64,000 bases of DNA from positions 808,001 through 872,000 of the forward strand of contig JAQFVV010012530.1 of NCBI GenBank assembly GCA_028023455.1, in the 5' to 3' direction. Below are positions 13,147 through 24,639 of this stretch, piece after piece (positions within the stretch are counted from its first letter, which is position 1; every line of letters starts with the position of its first letter). Origin of the DNA: Epiperipatus broadwayi (taxonomy: Eukaryota > Onychophora > Udeonychophora > Euonychophora > Peripatidae). Under the pieces are notes generated by a model. It worked only from the letters and a program-made list of their open reading frames with translations, was not told the DNA's origin and searched no databases. The position numbers and the translations under genes are program-made.

Positions 13147-15642
13147 ATTAAAATTTTTACATTTTTTATTTTCTATTTTTTAGTTTTATAAAACACTGAA
13201 TTATTGAAAACAGTTTTTGATGAATCATTCAGTTCTAGATTGTAGAGTACTGCTAGATACCACTAGTATCATTAAAGCATAATTAAAATTTGTAATTTTC
13301 TGCTAAAGTTGTTTGCTAACTCTAAAAAAAAAATGTATTGCCTTCAGGAATACAATTAGAGTGGAAATTGGGTTGTAAGTGAAAATTGGGTTGCAAGATT
13401 TTATTCTACCAGACTTTAAAAGACATAGTAAGTTAAATAAGTGAATATAAAAATTGGAAATTTACAATAATGCATTAAATGATTATGTTAAACTATTGTT
13501 AAACCACGAAAAAAAAAATTAAGTAAAACTGCTAACACTTAAAGATTATTGTAGTTTAAAATGCAAATTATTGTTTATATATGAACAATTATTTTGTTTG
13601 TTCATAACAAACATGGTTTGCTAAATTATTTATATTTGCTATTTATTAAGCTATATTTATTTTAGTACCAAAAAAAAAAAAAAAAAATTAAAATAAAAAC
13701 CCATTATTTTAAATTAAAACTTATTACTAATACCCGCAAACATGGCCAGTTGTAGTTTTGGTTAAGTCTTATTTTCCTTGGGACTAATAAGTCCCTAAGT
13801 GCTATTTTTATGATGACAATTTCTAAAATAATTGCAAGCGTATGTATGCCGTGTAATCATTTCATTTGATTTTTTTTTTAATCACCAGAGATGAAGTGGC
13901 AATAAATTTAACTGTCTCCAATTATTGTTATGGGAAGGGGAAAAAATTGAATAAAAGGTTTCCATAATATGAGAATGCTTTCAAGTTTTTTCTCTTGCTA
14001 TTTAAATTGACTAGACTTCTTAGAATTTCTATGTTTTTCCATGTTATAAATATTCTTTTTCTAATTTTAGGAATATAATTAGAAAAAGTGCCCAGCAATG
14101 ATGTTATCAAGATAACAGCAATTAAAATTGCCAATCCATGGACAATTGAACCATGTGTTGTAATAATTAATATCTGAATTTTACTTAAGAGATAAAAGAT
14201 GGACTAATAGACACTTTTACAATGCTTAATTGAAAGTCTGTTATTTTTATATGTATGAGACTTCGAAGACTTTTTTGAAATCCTAATAATAATTAACCAT
14301 TTCCCCACTACTTATATATGTCAAATATTTTTAAAGATCATTAAGATGTAAACAATGTAAATAAATACATGCAATAATTAGAGAAATGTATCCTGCAATG
14401 ATATTACTAAGCAATCACCAATTAAATTTGCCAATCCCAAGCTGAACCATAAACACTTGCAAAACTAATATAAAAGTTAAATAAAAGACAAAAATTATTG
14501 AGAACTTGCTAGAACAAATGGTTTAGCTTAGGAATGGCAATTTTGATTGGTGGATGCCTCATAGCATCATTGCCGGCAACACTGTTATTCAGATTTACCC
14601 AATTATTTTCATTTTTAAAATCCGTAAAAATATTTAACATGTGTACAGTACAGTTTATATAATTTAAATACTACCATAAGTTATGTTAAAAAAAGGTCAG
14701 GACTATTTATGACGATTAAGTTAAGGACTTTTTTTTAATAAATAATCTTATCCAACCTTTACTATAAAAAGTAATACTATATTGCAATACAATAATTTTC
14801 AACCAGGAAGTTGAAGCAAACTAGTATCACAATATTTCAAAAACACTGTAAAATACAGATATGAAAGTGCAATATTGTCTATATCTATTATTAAAAATAT
14901 GCAAACAGCCCAGAGCAGTAACAAAAATTGAATTAAAAAATGATAGAAATTTAAAATCATATACAGTATAAAAAAGTTAAATTTTATACATTTTAGATCA
15001 GCATAAAAGATATTTTGTTGTAAATAAAACTTATTTATATAAATTAGGCTTTTCTGCCATAACAACTTTAAAATAAAAAGACTTTCTACTATTTCATCTA
15101 ATATTAAAAAATCTGCAAGTCACCTTAGAATTCAAATATTATATTACATTAAATGAATTTTTACTTAGAATTTTATTGTGGTTATTATTTCATTTTGTTA
15201 TTGAATATATATAATTCATATAAATTATGTAATATCTATGTAATCAGTATACTGAAAGAACTGTACGTAATTTAAATTATGTACTAGAAATTATTTATAA
15301 TTATATAAAATAATGAATTAATTATTCAAAAAATGGAGGAACTGCAAAGATAACAACAAAAAAATTAGTAAAACATAGCTTAAAAAACCTCTGTAACAGC
15401 TTTTTTTTTTTTTTATATGTCAAAGTGTTGATCAGAAAGCTTTGTTTTTAATTTTACTGAAAAAAAGTCTGATTCAGATGCAGGATGAATAAGAGTTAAA
15501 AGGAAGATTGGGACAAATAAAATTAATCTTTTAAATCAGCTTAAATATTTTTTAATATTTTCTGATTAAAAAAAAAATATCTTGGATTATTAATGTTATA
15601 AATAATTTAAAGATGTATTGATTGGGAATTCATGTTTCATCT
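13147..15642. other. non-coding sequence with the 14-kb repeat cluster
   Basis: Outside 14,060-14,590 nothing is recognised. ORFs at 13,928-14,134 and 14,799-15,065 are hydrophobic/Lys-rich chance frames, the first overlapping the repeat. Confidence 0.5.
14060..14590. repeat. cluster of direct and inverted ~90 bp repeats
   Basis: CAGCAATGATGTTATCAAG with AATTAAAATTGCCAATCC (14,093-14,137) recurs directly as TGCAATGATATTACTAAGCA with AATTAAATTTGCCAATCCC (14,394-14,440). It recurs inverted as GGAATGGCAATTTTGATTGG with CATAGCATCATTGCC (14,531-14,576). The second and third copies form a foldback pair. Probably remnants of a MITE family. Confidence 0.6.
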
Positions 15643-16607
15643 CAGGGGAGGGAACCTTTTTTCAGCCAAGGGCCACTTGAATATTTATAACAATATTCAC
15701 GGGCCATACAAAATTACCGACTTGAAAATTAGCTGGTATATTTGATCAAACATTTAATTATTTTATCCCTAATCATTAGGGGTGAACAGTCTTTTCAGCT
15801 GACAGGTCAATTTCAACATCCCCTTTTAAATGAGGGCCATATTTTTTTGTGAATTAAAAATAATGTATTATTATTATTAATGACAGTTCCACATTTAATG
15901 TCAATTTTACTTTGTATCTATTCTTCATGACATATTTATATTTTCTAATTTCTTTTCATGTTCTGGACAGATTACTTGTACAGTAGTAACTAGGATGCAC
16001 TCATTTATAAATCCCCATTCAGAAAATGGTTTTGAAATTTCTACTTTTTTAAAAAAAAAACCATAAAAACAACGTAATTGGCTATCACAGAATTTTCTGA
16101 TTCTCTTTGGATTTTTTATGAGACATTTCAGCCATTTGATGAAACCCCTTTTCAAGTTTTTGGTTTTAATATAATTTTCTTCCTAACAATTTTGCTGTAA
16201 TCAGAATGTTTAATAAAGCATTCTTTATTAAATGAAATACTTTCCAAACATATTGATTTATTTATTTCTATAATGCAAAATAAAATAAATTCCAATTTTA
16301 TTTTTGCAAATATACAATAGTATTTGAAAATCACTACAAAAGCAAACAAAATGTCCCCAGCTTCTTAGATTAAATCTAGTCAGATAGACCATACAGTATA
16401 GTTAATTTGTTGAAATACTGCTGATAGAATAAACTATAACTATTATAAAGATTAGAGGAAATTGAGAAAATAAATATTTTACCAATTTAATATTTGAACT
16501 ACGTGATGCTTAAATAAGTTTTATATAAGGCCTTTTTATATTCATTTTTGAAAATGTCCAGGAAATGGTTTTAAAAGTTTTCAAGAGCCAAGGGTTCTCC
16601 ACTCCTC
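15643..16607 (-). mobile_element. decayed hAT DNA transposon
   Basis: The left end CAGGGGAGGGAACC and the inverted right end (GAGGAGTGGAGAACC near 16,607) look like hAT terminal repeats, and the left end continues into AGCCAAGGGCCACTTGAA and ACGGGCCATAC, the gRNA-like 'GGGCCA' words common inside hAT ends. Between them is a minus-strand transposase fragment (15,925-16,155). I did not find an 8-bp target duplication, so the limits are approximate. Confidence 0.55.
15925..16155 (-). pseudogene. hAT transposase fragment (GTF2IRD2/ZBED-like)
   Basis: The frame includes ISKPFSEWGFINECILVTTV then QVICPEHEKKLENINMS. From memory, hAT transposases of the GTF2IRD2/ZBED5/SCAND3-like group carry SKPFTEGEFIKECM...VCPE...F-x-x-I-S-L-S at the start of the catalytic region. 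Here Thr is Ser, and the Gly of the T/S-x-G pair is displaced by Trp. Only about 45 residues are recognisable; the zinc finger upstream and the DDE and dimerisation parts downstream are missing or unreadable. A dead relic. Confidence 0.6.
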
Positions 16608-16614
16608 ATTTAAG

Positions 16615-16690
16615 TGATAGCTAGGCTATGATTCTTGGATTTCAAACTCTGGAGTCAGCCCATTCTACTACTGCATCAAACCAGGCAGGG
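16615..16690. repeat. SINE-like fragment
   Basis: GGATTTCAAACTCTGG resembles a tRNA B-box (GGTTCGAATCC type), followed by CATTCTACTACTGCATCAAA and CCAGG. A similar tail occurs at 52,535, 43,480 and 29,425, suggesting one dispersed tRNA-derived family. Confidence 0.4.
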
Positions 16691-16861
16691 CAACAATTAC
16701 TTATAGTGATATATATTATTTTTGTTACATATTAATCCCGCAATGCTATTCATATTCGTGATAAATGTCTAACCTTGCAATCCTGTCAAATAAACCCTGC
16801 GATCTCATCCGATCTCGTCCAATAATATGATAAATTTACACTTTCATTTGTTGTCCAGATT

Positions 16862-17125
16862 TCACTCCGACTTCTCAAAAGTATTTTTTACTTCAATGCT
16901 GATTTGTTTTATCAATTTCCTGATTAATATTACAATTTTATTTTTTTTTAAAAAAAAAGTACCCACTACTGAGATTGGTAGAGTACATCCACATTTCGGA
17001 CAAGCAATAGCATTGTAACGTGTTTGAGGATACAATAATAAAATAGACTTTCGTAAGGAAATGTGGTTGGAGGGTTGCAGAATTCCATTTTTGATGGGAC
17101 TATTATTGCTGACAGTCAACAACAC
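16862..17125 (-). CDS. possible coding remnant with a CPKCGC motif, unassigned
   Basis: Minus-strand open frame of 87 codons. Its middle part is more G+C rich than the surroundings and includes SNHISLRKSILLLYPQTRY followed by NAIACPKCGCTLP, a possible half of a zinc-binding site. The N-terminal edge follows a TGTCAG that could be an acceptor; the other end has only a weak donor (GTGGGT). The remainder is a poly-A/T stretch giving Lys/Phe runs. It may be an exon, a processed or transposon relic, or chance. Confidence 0.2.
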   Translation of the reverse strand: MLLTVSNNSPIKNGILQPSNHISLRKSILLLYPQTRYNAIACPKCGCTLPISVVGTFFLKKNKIVILIRKLIKQISIEVKNTFEKSE

Positions 17126-17490
17126 TTCAACAATAATGAAGCATAAAAAAATAATATATATTTTTATAGCTCAAATTCTGACATAAACAAAGCAGATGAT
17201 GGATGTATTAACAATGGATTGAAAGATTACAATAATTGTTTCCCATATTTCAAAATTTGTTATCAATTTTGGTTATATCTATTTATTTTTTGTTACAAGA
17301 GAAAATGACACTTCAAAACTAATTGAGCATAAAAAAACATATTTCTATGGCATAAATTCTGAGATCAACAAAGTAAACAATGAATGTAAGAGAACAATAT
17401 AAGCATTGATAATGGATTGAGAATTAACAATAATTGCCTCACATATTTCAAAATTTGTCTTAACAATTTTGATTTTGTCTATTTATACAT
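17125..17490. repeat. two diverged tandem copies of a ~185 bp unit
   Basis: Both copies have ACACTTCAA...GCATAAAAAAA, CATATTTC/TATATTTTTATAG, AAATTCTGA...CAACAAAG, AATGGATTGA and CATATTTCAAAATTTGT, then TTTTG..TTATCT/TTTGTCTATTTAT. Confidence 0.7.
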
Positions 17491-19931
17491 CTAAGATTTC
17501 TAAATATTTGTGATTTATTTTTATGATGCTTGTAACCAGTTCAACATTCATTTAAAATTATTAATGTAAAATAATTACATAAAATATATTTTTTTTTAAA
17601 AAAAAAAGATTGTTGAATTCACTCACTTTTATTATTGAAAATATTTAAAATGTTTAGAATGTATTACGAACTATAAAATGATCAGATAATTTATTAAGAA
17701 ATGAAATACAAAAGGGCAATAAAACTAAAAAATTAAATGTAATCACATTTATAAAACAAAGCATCAGAAATTAATAGAAGTCCAAAGAAGATTATCAAAA
17801 ATATGGAACAATTAGAAATAAGACCTAACCAAAACTCTAATCAAATAGACTGATCTAGAAATACCAAAAAATTAAAAAATGAACAATTATTATGCCAATT
17901 CTTAAAAAAAAAATCAAATATGATGGATCCAATACTACATGAGTTTTTTTTTAATTACTTATTGAAGTAATATATGCAAGAACAAATATAGTAATATAAA
18001 ACAGAGTTCACATCCATAAAAAGACGGACATGACTCATTATCACAAACTAAAATCAACAGATCATTTAACTATTTTTTTAATTTAAATATGAAAGAGCAT
18101 TTAAATAAGAAATAACAAAATGAATACTGTATATTCAGAAAATACTAAATAAGATAAATATTAGAATCAAAACACAAATATCTGAATTGAACTAAGAGAC
18201 AGAAGTTTAAAAATAAAATACATTTAAACAGAACTATACTTTTAATAAATCCATTATATCTTCTGTTAAAAAAAATAATATAAGCTTGAAAGACCAGTTT
18301 TCAAAAATTAATATAAGTGCGAAAATAAACTTTTAATATGGAGATCACAATTATATTGTCAAAATATTTTTTTTTTAGTAAGTGAACAAGCAAAGAATAA
18401 AAAAATGTTTTACAATTCATATTAAGATAATTAAGAAAACGACTAACTGCTATTTGGAAAAACAGTAATATTCAGACAACAATCACTAAAACTGGAAGCA
18501 GTATTAGAAAAAGGCTAAATATAAATAACATAATGGAGCCATCAAGTGAAAATAAAGTCAAAAAATCTTACGTTTAAGAGAACCCTGAGAAAACTATTGC
18601 AAATAAATTTGATAGCAGCAATCATTTCACTCAGAAATTAGTTTCTTAGTGGAATGGCTAATAGCTTGGGAGATCACATGACAATCCAGCAGTGAAAATA
18701 AGACTTTAGCTTCTACCAAAGGATATATTACTGATCAAACAGGGTACTAACCAAAAGATAATATACAAATAAAAGCGACACTGTGGATAAAATCTTGAGA
18801 AATAAATTTCCCAAAGTGAATGAAAAAATTACTGAAAAAGAGTAAGAGAAGGCAACTAAAAAAGCAATTTTCCATTCATTTCTTAATTTCAATCAAAGCT
18901 GTGTTCATATTAAAAATATATTTTCAAAAGATTTGGAACAATTATATCTTTTAACAAAATTGTATTCATGTCACATCTTAAGTCCTGTAAATTTTTTTTT
19001 CAGTTCAATGGTCTATTTCATTATTTATTTCAATACACTTTTCATTATTTTCCATTCTAATTAACTGACAACAATCAACTTAGGATGTTTAACTAATATC
19101 CATATCTTAATTTCCTTTAAATTTCAAAATGTTTTGATTCCCTCTCCCTCTATCTATATTTTTAGAATATTCCATAATCAATCTGACTTCAATAGTCTAT
19201 TTCTTAAGTACAATATATTAATAATAATCACTTTATGTAATGCAGTTTAGAATTATCCAAATAAAATTATTTAATTTAGTTTAGTTGATTTCAAATCTTG
19301 AGAAAAAGTTTATACACATTGTCTCAAATTTATCCAATTACTTTCGAGTTTTTATTTATGTTAAGTTTTCTTTGTATAATTTATAAATCATATCCTATCG
19401 TAATTTTGTCCAGATCATGATTTAATCCCAATATTCTTTTAAATGCCATTAAAAGTCAGCATACATGTGTCATATTCTACAATTAATTTTAAAATATTTA
19501 TATCGATGTAAACATATAAAAACTCAATTCTTCAAATCTTCCTTAAATCCTATTTTTTCCAGTATTCTCGATGTCTCAACAATTTTGTTAAAAATAAAAT
19601 ATAAACAATACATTTGGTGTTACTATTAGTGGCTTCCATTAAAGCTCTACTGTGTTCCTTTTAAAAATAACATTAACTTCTTTTATTTGCAAGTTTATTG
19701 GAACACTAACTCTTCAAGATATAACACTATTATATTCCATCTGTTATGTTTTTTTTGACATATCTTCATACTCACATCTTTATACAATATTTGAAACTTG
19801 TCATAATTACTCTACTTTTATGTACTTCCAAATGATTCATACAATTTAGTCCTTGCAATACTTTTTATATCTATACTTACTTAACATTGTACACTTTTAT
19901 TATCTCTTCTGCATTTTCTTCAACTTTTTAC

Positions 19932-20239
19932 ATTCCTTTCAAATTATATGTAAATTCTTTATTACACAAGTCTTTCTAATCCATTATAATTCTTTTCATC
20001 CTAATATATTTTTTTATTTTGACTCTTACTTATATTCAATCTATTTTTACAACTTCAACAGTTTTTTTGCTCTTAGACTTTTGATATTCCTTTCAAATTA
20101 TGTGTAGACTAAATTCTTTATTATACAAGCCTTTCTAATACATTATCATTCCTTTCATTCTAATACATTTTTTTATTTTGACTATTATATTCAATCTACT
20201 TTTATAATCTCAACAGTTTTTTTTCTCTTATATTTGCTA
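19932..20239. repeat. two-copy tandem duplication, period 154 bp
   Basis: ATTCCTTTCAAATTATATGT ... TTTTTTTATTTTGACT ... CAACAGTTTTTTT occurs twice in order with about 85-90% identity by eye. It lies within a pyrimidine-rich stretch. Confidence 0.8.
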
Positions 20240-20291
20240 ACTTTCTATTCCACAGTGGACATTTTTTTAAATCAGAAATTGCTTATCAGTA

Positions 20292-20303
20292 CCCCCCCCC
20301 CCC
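20292..20303. repeat. poly-C run (12 bases)
   Basis: An uninterrupted C homopolymer in strongly A/T-rich surroundings. A second run of 11 C lies at 20,709-20,719. Confidence 0.9.
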
Positions 20304-20884
20304 ATTATTCATTCCTTTCTATATAAACCCACCAAACAGTGATATTTAAATTTCTACTGCTTATTTAAATCTATCATAATTATTAACAAATCCAGTTACA
20401 TATATCTCATCATGCATATTCGATCTAAGAATTTTTTCTTTCTTTTGATGATATATATTCTATCTATTTATTCCATCAATACAATATTTTATTTTTATAA
20501 TTTCCTTTTGTAATATCAATTTTCCTTCTAGTTTTTTGTTAAATTCTGTAATGTTCTTTACAAACCAATTTATATATCTTGGATATATTTCCATTAAAAC
20601 CAACATTTTTTCTTTCCTGTTTTAAAGCTCTTTCCATTTTTTACTTACATGAACATTTAAAAATACTTGATATTTTTTAATTATTTTCTATAAATAGCTT
20701 TTTTTCTACCCCCCCCCCCAAACTGGTTTGTTTCCAATATCAATTTATTTTATTTTATCCATTTATTACAACTTCCTTCTATTTCTCTTTCCATTAAATT
20801 TTTTAAATAATTTTATTATGTAGTAAATCAGATTTAAATAATTGTTGGCTGTAAAAAAATTCTACAAAGTCTACTCTATTAATA

Positions 20885-21110
20885 ATTTTTATTAGTCATT
20901 CATTAGACTAAAGATTATTCAATTAATTGATATTTTTATAGTGTAATTTACACTACACCATTCCGCTTTTAACACCTTGTGAAGGAGTGTTTCCATAAAT
21001 ATGACCAGACATGTGAAAAAGATGTATGATCCCCAAGATTTACATTTTATGCTGAATCAGCACACATCAGTTCGCCCAGATGATCTCTTATACATATTTT
21101 TATCATTATT
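20885..21110. mobile_element. partial copy of the 24.4-kb MITE family
   Basis: Shares AGTCATTCATTAGACTA, CTACACCATTCCGCTTTTAA, CACCTTGTG and ATAAATATGACCAGACATGT with the left arm and loop at 24,412-24,540. The right arm is absent or diverged. Another trace of the end sequence (TTAATCATTCATTAAATTAG) occurs at 21,212. Confidence 0.6.
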
Positions 21111-22599
21111 CAGGATAGATGCTCAATTACTAGAGTTTAATTGATATGTGTCAAACTTACTGCTTTCAAAACTTTGACACAAACACTTAATGGAAGTATG
21201 TTAATAATTTTTATTAATCATTCATTAAATTAGATTATCCATTTATAGAATATTTCTTTATTGTGACATCTCTAAATAAGTCATTTTGGGCATTTAAGAG
21301 AAAGCAAAAACAAAACTGGAATTCGAGTATATAAGGAGTAAAAAAGAAGAGCTCAATGTAATAAAAATTAGAATGAGATCATTTATACGTTGATATTTTA
21401 GAAATAACTCACGTGGACTAAACTGAAATTTTACACCAAAACCTATTCCCAGTTAGATGCCAGATAATAAAAAGCAGTAAAGTTTTCATTGGCGAGAAGA
21501 TATCTTCACTTACATTGTAGCTACATAGATCCACTGTAGTAATTCTATGACTAATTAATATATCAGTTCCGAGTGCAAAAAAAAATTTAACATTATTACA
21601 ATAAATCTATGCCGCAACAATTAAAAATGTTTATTATGCAGTAAAAGCATAACTGACAAAATTTGCAAACAAGATGTAGTTTTAATGATCAGAGAATGCT
21701 TAACTAGAAAAGTTAATAGAGAGGAAATATTTGACAATATGACTCGGATGCAAAAATAAGTTCTGAGAATGCAATTATCTTTTTATATGAAATTTAAAAA
21801 AAAGCAACATTTTCAAACAATTGCTTTAAGTGACTAAAAGCAAATTGCAAAAAAGATTGTGAATAGCTCACTCATAAATTTCAAAAATAGCTCAAAAAGG
21901 AACACAAAAATGTTAGTCAACATCTTACATATAATCAAGATGATAAACAGTAATTTGCTTTTAGGAAAAACAAAAATTCAATGTAAGATTTTCAGTATAA
22001 TTATAATAAACTAGATGAGCTGTAGACAAAATGCAAGAAATAGATATGAATAAATTTATGAAATTTATGCAAGATTAAATAATCAGATAAAGCAAAATAT
22101 CCAAAGATATATATGGATCTTTTAAAAAAAAAAAACAAGTATAAAATTCCCAAAGCGTCGTGAAGAGTAGTATTACAACATTCATAAAATTTTTTTTTGA
22201 CCTACTGGGATTTAATAAAAAAATATCCGTAAGCAGATTATAACTGAAGATACAGATATCAAATATCAATGGTAGAATTATGTAAAAGACTGATACCACA
22301 AAGAATTAACTAGGATAATTTGGACACAGATTAATCTAGAGACGATTACTGAAAGATAGAATCACATTATACATTTTTTTCTGAAACTAAATCAGTAAAA
22401 ACTTACATCAAGTAATTTGAAAAGCTACATAACTTATCTTTCTAACAAAGAAAGGAGATTTAATAAAATGCTGTTTTATATTTCTTACTATAAGTTAGAT
22501 TGCAATTATATCCTATATTGAATTAAAACTGCCAAAGGTACAAACAGGTTTCAAAAAAAAAAAAAAAAGAACAACAACTACTATTGTTAGCATATATTA

Positions 22600-23345
22600 G
22601 ATAAATGAAATGACCAAAAATAGCAGAAAATCTATGTATTTTATTAATTAGAAGGCATTTAATTCTATTAACCATATTAAATTATGAACTAAAAGCTATA
22701 ATGAAAGACTGTTTTTGCGGTGGTAAAAATGTTACATAGAACTGCATAATGTGATCATTTCTACTCAACTTGATAAAAGACTATGGATTCAGAATTAGTG
22801 TAAGAAACAACTTATATATATTGGTGACACGGCCATGAGGTGAAAATAAACAAAATAATAAAACAAAATATTAAACAGCAAAAACATGATTTATAATTAA
22901 ATATGAAGATATAAATTAGTTTTTGCCTCCTTGAACCATTCAACAGTAAATTCTAATAGTGAAAAGATTCATTGCAGAATAACAAGCTTGGGGGAAAAAA
23001 TTGACATAAGAACATTAAAAATGAGTATCAGAATTTCTCTATGGACAGAAAACTTGGATAGAAAAATAGAAACAATACTGATGTTTTGAATAGTGAAATG
23101 TTTAATGTAGACCTTTGAAAATAACAGAGTACAAAAAAAATTACTAAGATATGTGATCTGAACTCCTGTTTGAAGCACCACATATCAGGCTGAACAAATT
23201 ATTTTAGCTACAATATAAAATTATTTTAATTAAATTCAATAAGCATATAATGTTTGAATTGTTTAGCAATGAAAGAAATGATCAAAGCTGAAGTGGATGG
23301 GCTCCATTATCTTTGAGGCAGCCTAAAAACCAAATATGATAGGGC
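22600..23345 (+). mobile_element. heavily decayed LINE reverse-transcriptase region, plus strand
   Basis: The translation around 22,635-22,690 reads MYFIN-KAFNSINHIKL, matching motif A of LINE RTs (x-F-I-D-x-x-K-A-F-D-S-I/V-N-H). Around 22,820-22,840 GDTAMR may be motif C (ADDT-type, altered). From 22,950 EKIHCRITSLGEKIDI resembles the palm-to-thumb block. Stops are frequent and the limits uncertain. Sequence to the left (21,280-22,600) may be the same element but shows no motif. Confidence 0.45.
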
Positions 23346-24411
23346 ATTCTAGAAAATAATCTACCTCTTCTTGCCACATAATCATGTTGCAATTTTGTAA
23401 ATAAAACAAATGGTTCAGTTGACTGGAACTGATATATTTTCCTTTTCTCATTTTGCAGCTATGAATTAACCAAAAAACTTTTAATTTGCTGTTTCCTCAC
23501 TACTATATTAAATCATACAATGCCTGTAATCTTGAGAAAAACAATAACAAATAAACAAAACATAAATTCAAAGAAATATAACGTGGATTTTTATTGGCTT
23601 CAATTAATAAACAATTTAAAAAATAATAACTCTTTAAATACATATATATACCTGCATACGGGATTGAAGACATTGGGGAGAATGAATAAAGTGGATAAAA
23701 AGATGATAGGTTAAACAAAAGTGTCTGATTTCATCCATATCTTTTACATGTTAGCTATTATCTCAGCAAGACTATTTCATTGAGCTATAATCTTTCACGA
23801 AATTGCACTGTCATAAAAATAAAATGTTTACTATTTAAAAAATGAAAATGTAAAGTAACAAAACATTAAAATTAGCTGTTATTATATTGTCATTCTTTTT
23901 ATACTCAACAAAAGTAAATTTGCCCTCACATCATAATCGAGAGAAATTGGTTATCCTCAATATGTTTTCTATTACTAAGCAATGATTTGTTATCTGGATA
24001 CTCATATGGAACATGATCTTTAGATAAAGTTCACCATTCTACTATGCTCTAAACTACACAGAAATGCCTCACCATAATTAGCAGCCATTCATAAATGAAT
24101 ATTATTTTAAAGGACTCCAGAAAACACACACACACACAGACAATAAAAAAAAAAAATTGTAATGACTACACAAATCTATCCATAAACCGAAATATAACTA
24201 CATATGCCATGTTGATCCTTTAAACCAGTTACTTGATACCTTGCTATGATGTCTTTTAGCTCCTGCAGTGAAATTTACTTACTGAAAAATTATAACTTTG
24301 CCTAAATAAAACTCACTACATTCTATTCTCAGATACATCATTCAAATGAATGTAATCATCAGTAATTGCACTTTTTTAAAATACTAAATGATAATTTTTA
24401 CGAGTCATTCA
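23346..24411. other. A/T-rich non-coding sequence
   Basis: Nothing recognised beyond a short (CA)n tract at about 24,125-24,138. The overlapping ORFs at 23,503-23,718 on both strands are not supported. Confidence 0.5.
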
Positions 24412-24626
24412 TTAGACTAGAGATTATCCATTTAATAATATTTCTGTATTACACCACTCACGTAAGGTAGAGATTGGTTTCTATCCGCTTTTAACACGTT
24501 GTAGAAGTATGTAATCATAAATATATGACCAAAGACGTGAAAATATACAAGGTGTTAAAAGTGGCTAGAAACTAGTCTACCCCATGAGAGAGTGGTGTAT
24601 TGATATTATTCATCATTAGATAATCT
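24412..24626. mobile_element. foldback MITE with ~85 bp arms
   Basis: Left arm 24,425-24,512 and right arm about 24,540-24,626 are inverted: ACACCACTC, GGTAGAGATTGGTTTCTA, CCGCTTTTAACACGTTG against CAAGGTGTTAAAAGTGGCTA, GAAACTAGTCTACC, GAGTGGTGTA. A second, incomplete copy is at 20,885-21,110. Confidence 0.78.
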
Positions 24627-24639
24627 TTATAAGGTAAAA

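Larger units (their letters stand above)
17491..20884. other. non-coding, possibly decayed LINE sequence
   Basis: Purine-rich on the plus strand at 17,700-18,960, then pyrimidine-rich at 18,960-20,880. This strand asymmetry is what coding strands of LINEs show in this window, so decayed elements on the plus and then the minus strand are possible. Near 19,800 a minus-strand reading (LYESFWKYIKSRV after frame shifts) faintly recalls a LINE linker. A SINE-like GAGATCACATGACAATCC occurs near 18,670. Nothing firmer. Confidence 0.3.

Noticed and set aside
19652-20107. Two plus-strand ORFs resembling multi-pass membrane proteins
   Set aside because: Phe/Ile/Tyr/Leu strings from T-rich DNA, partly within a tandem duplication; no start context or conserved motif.
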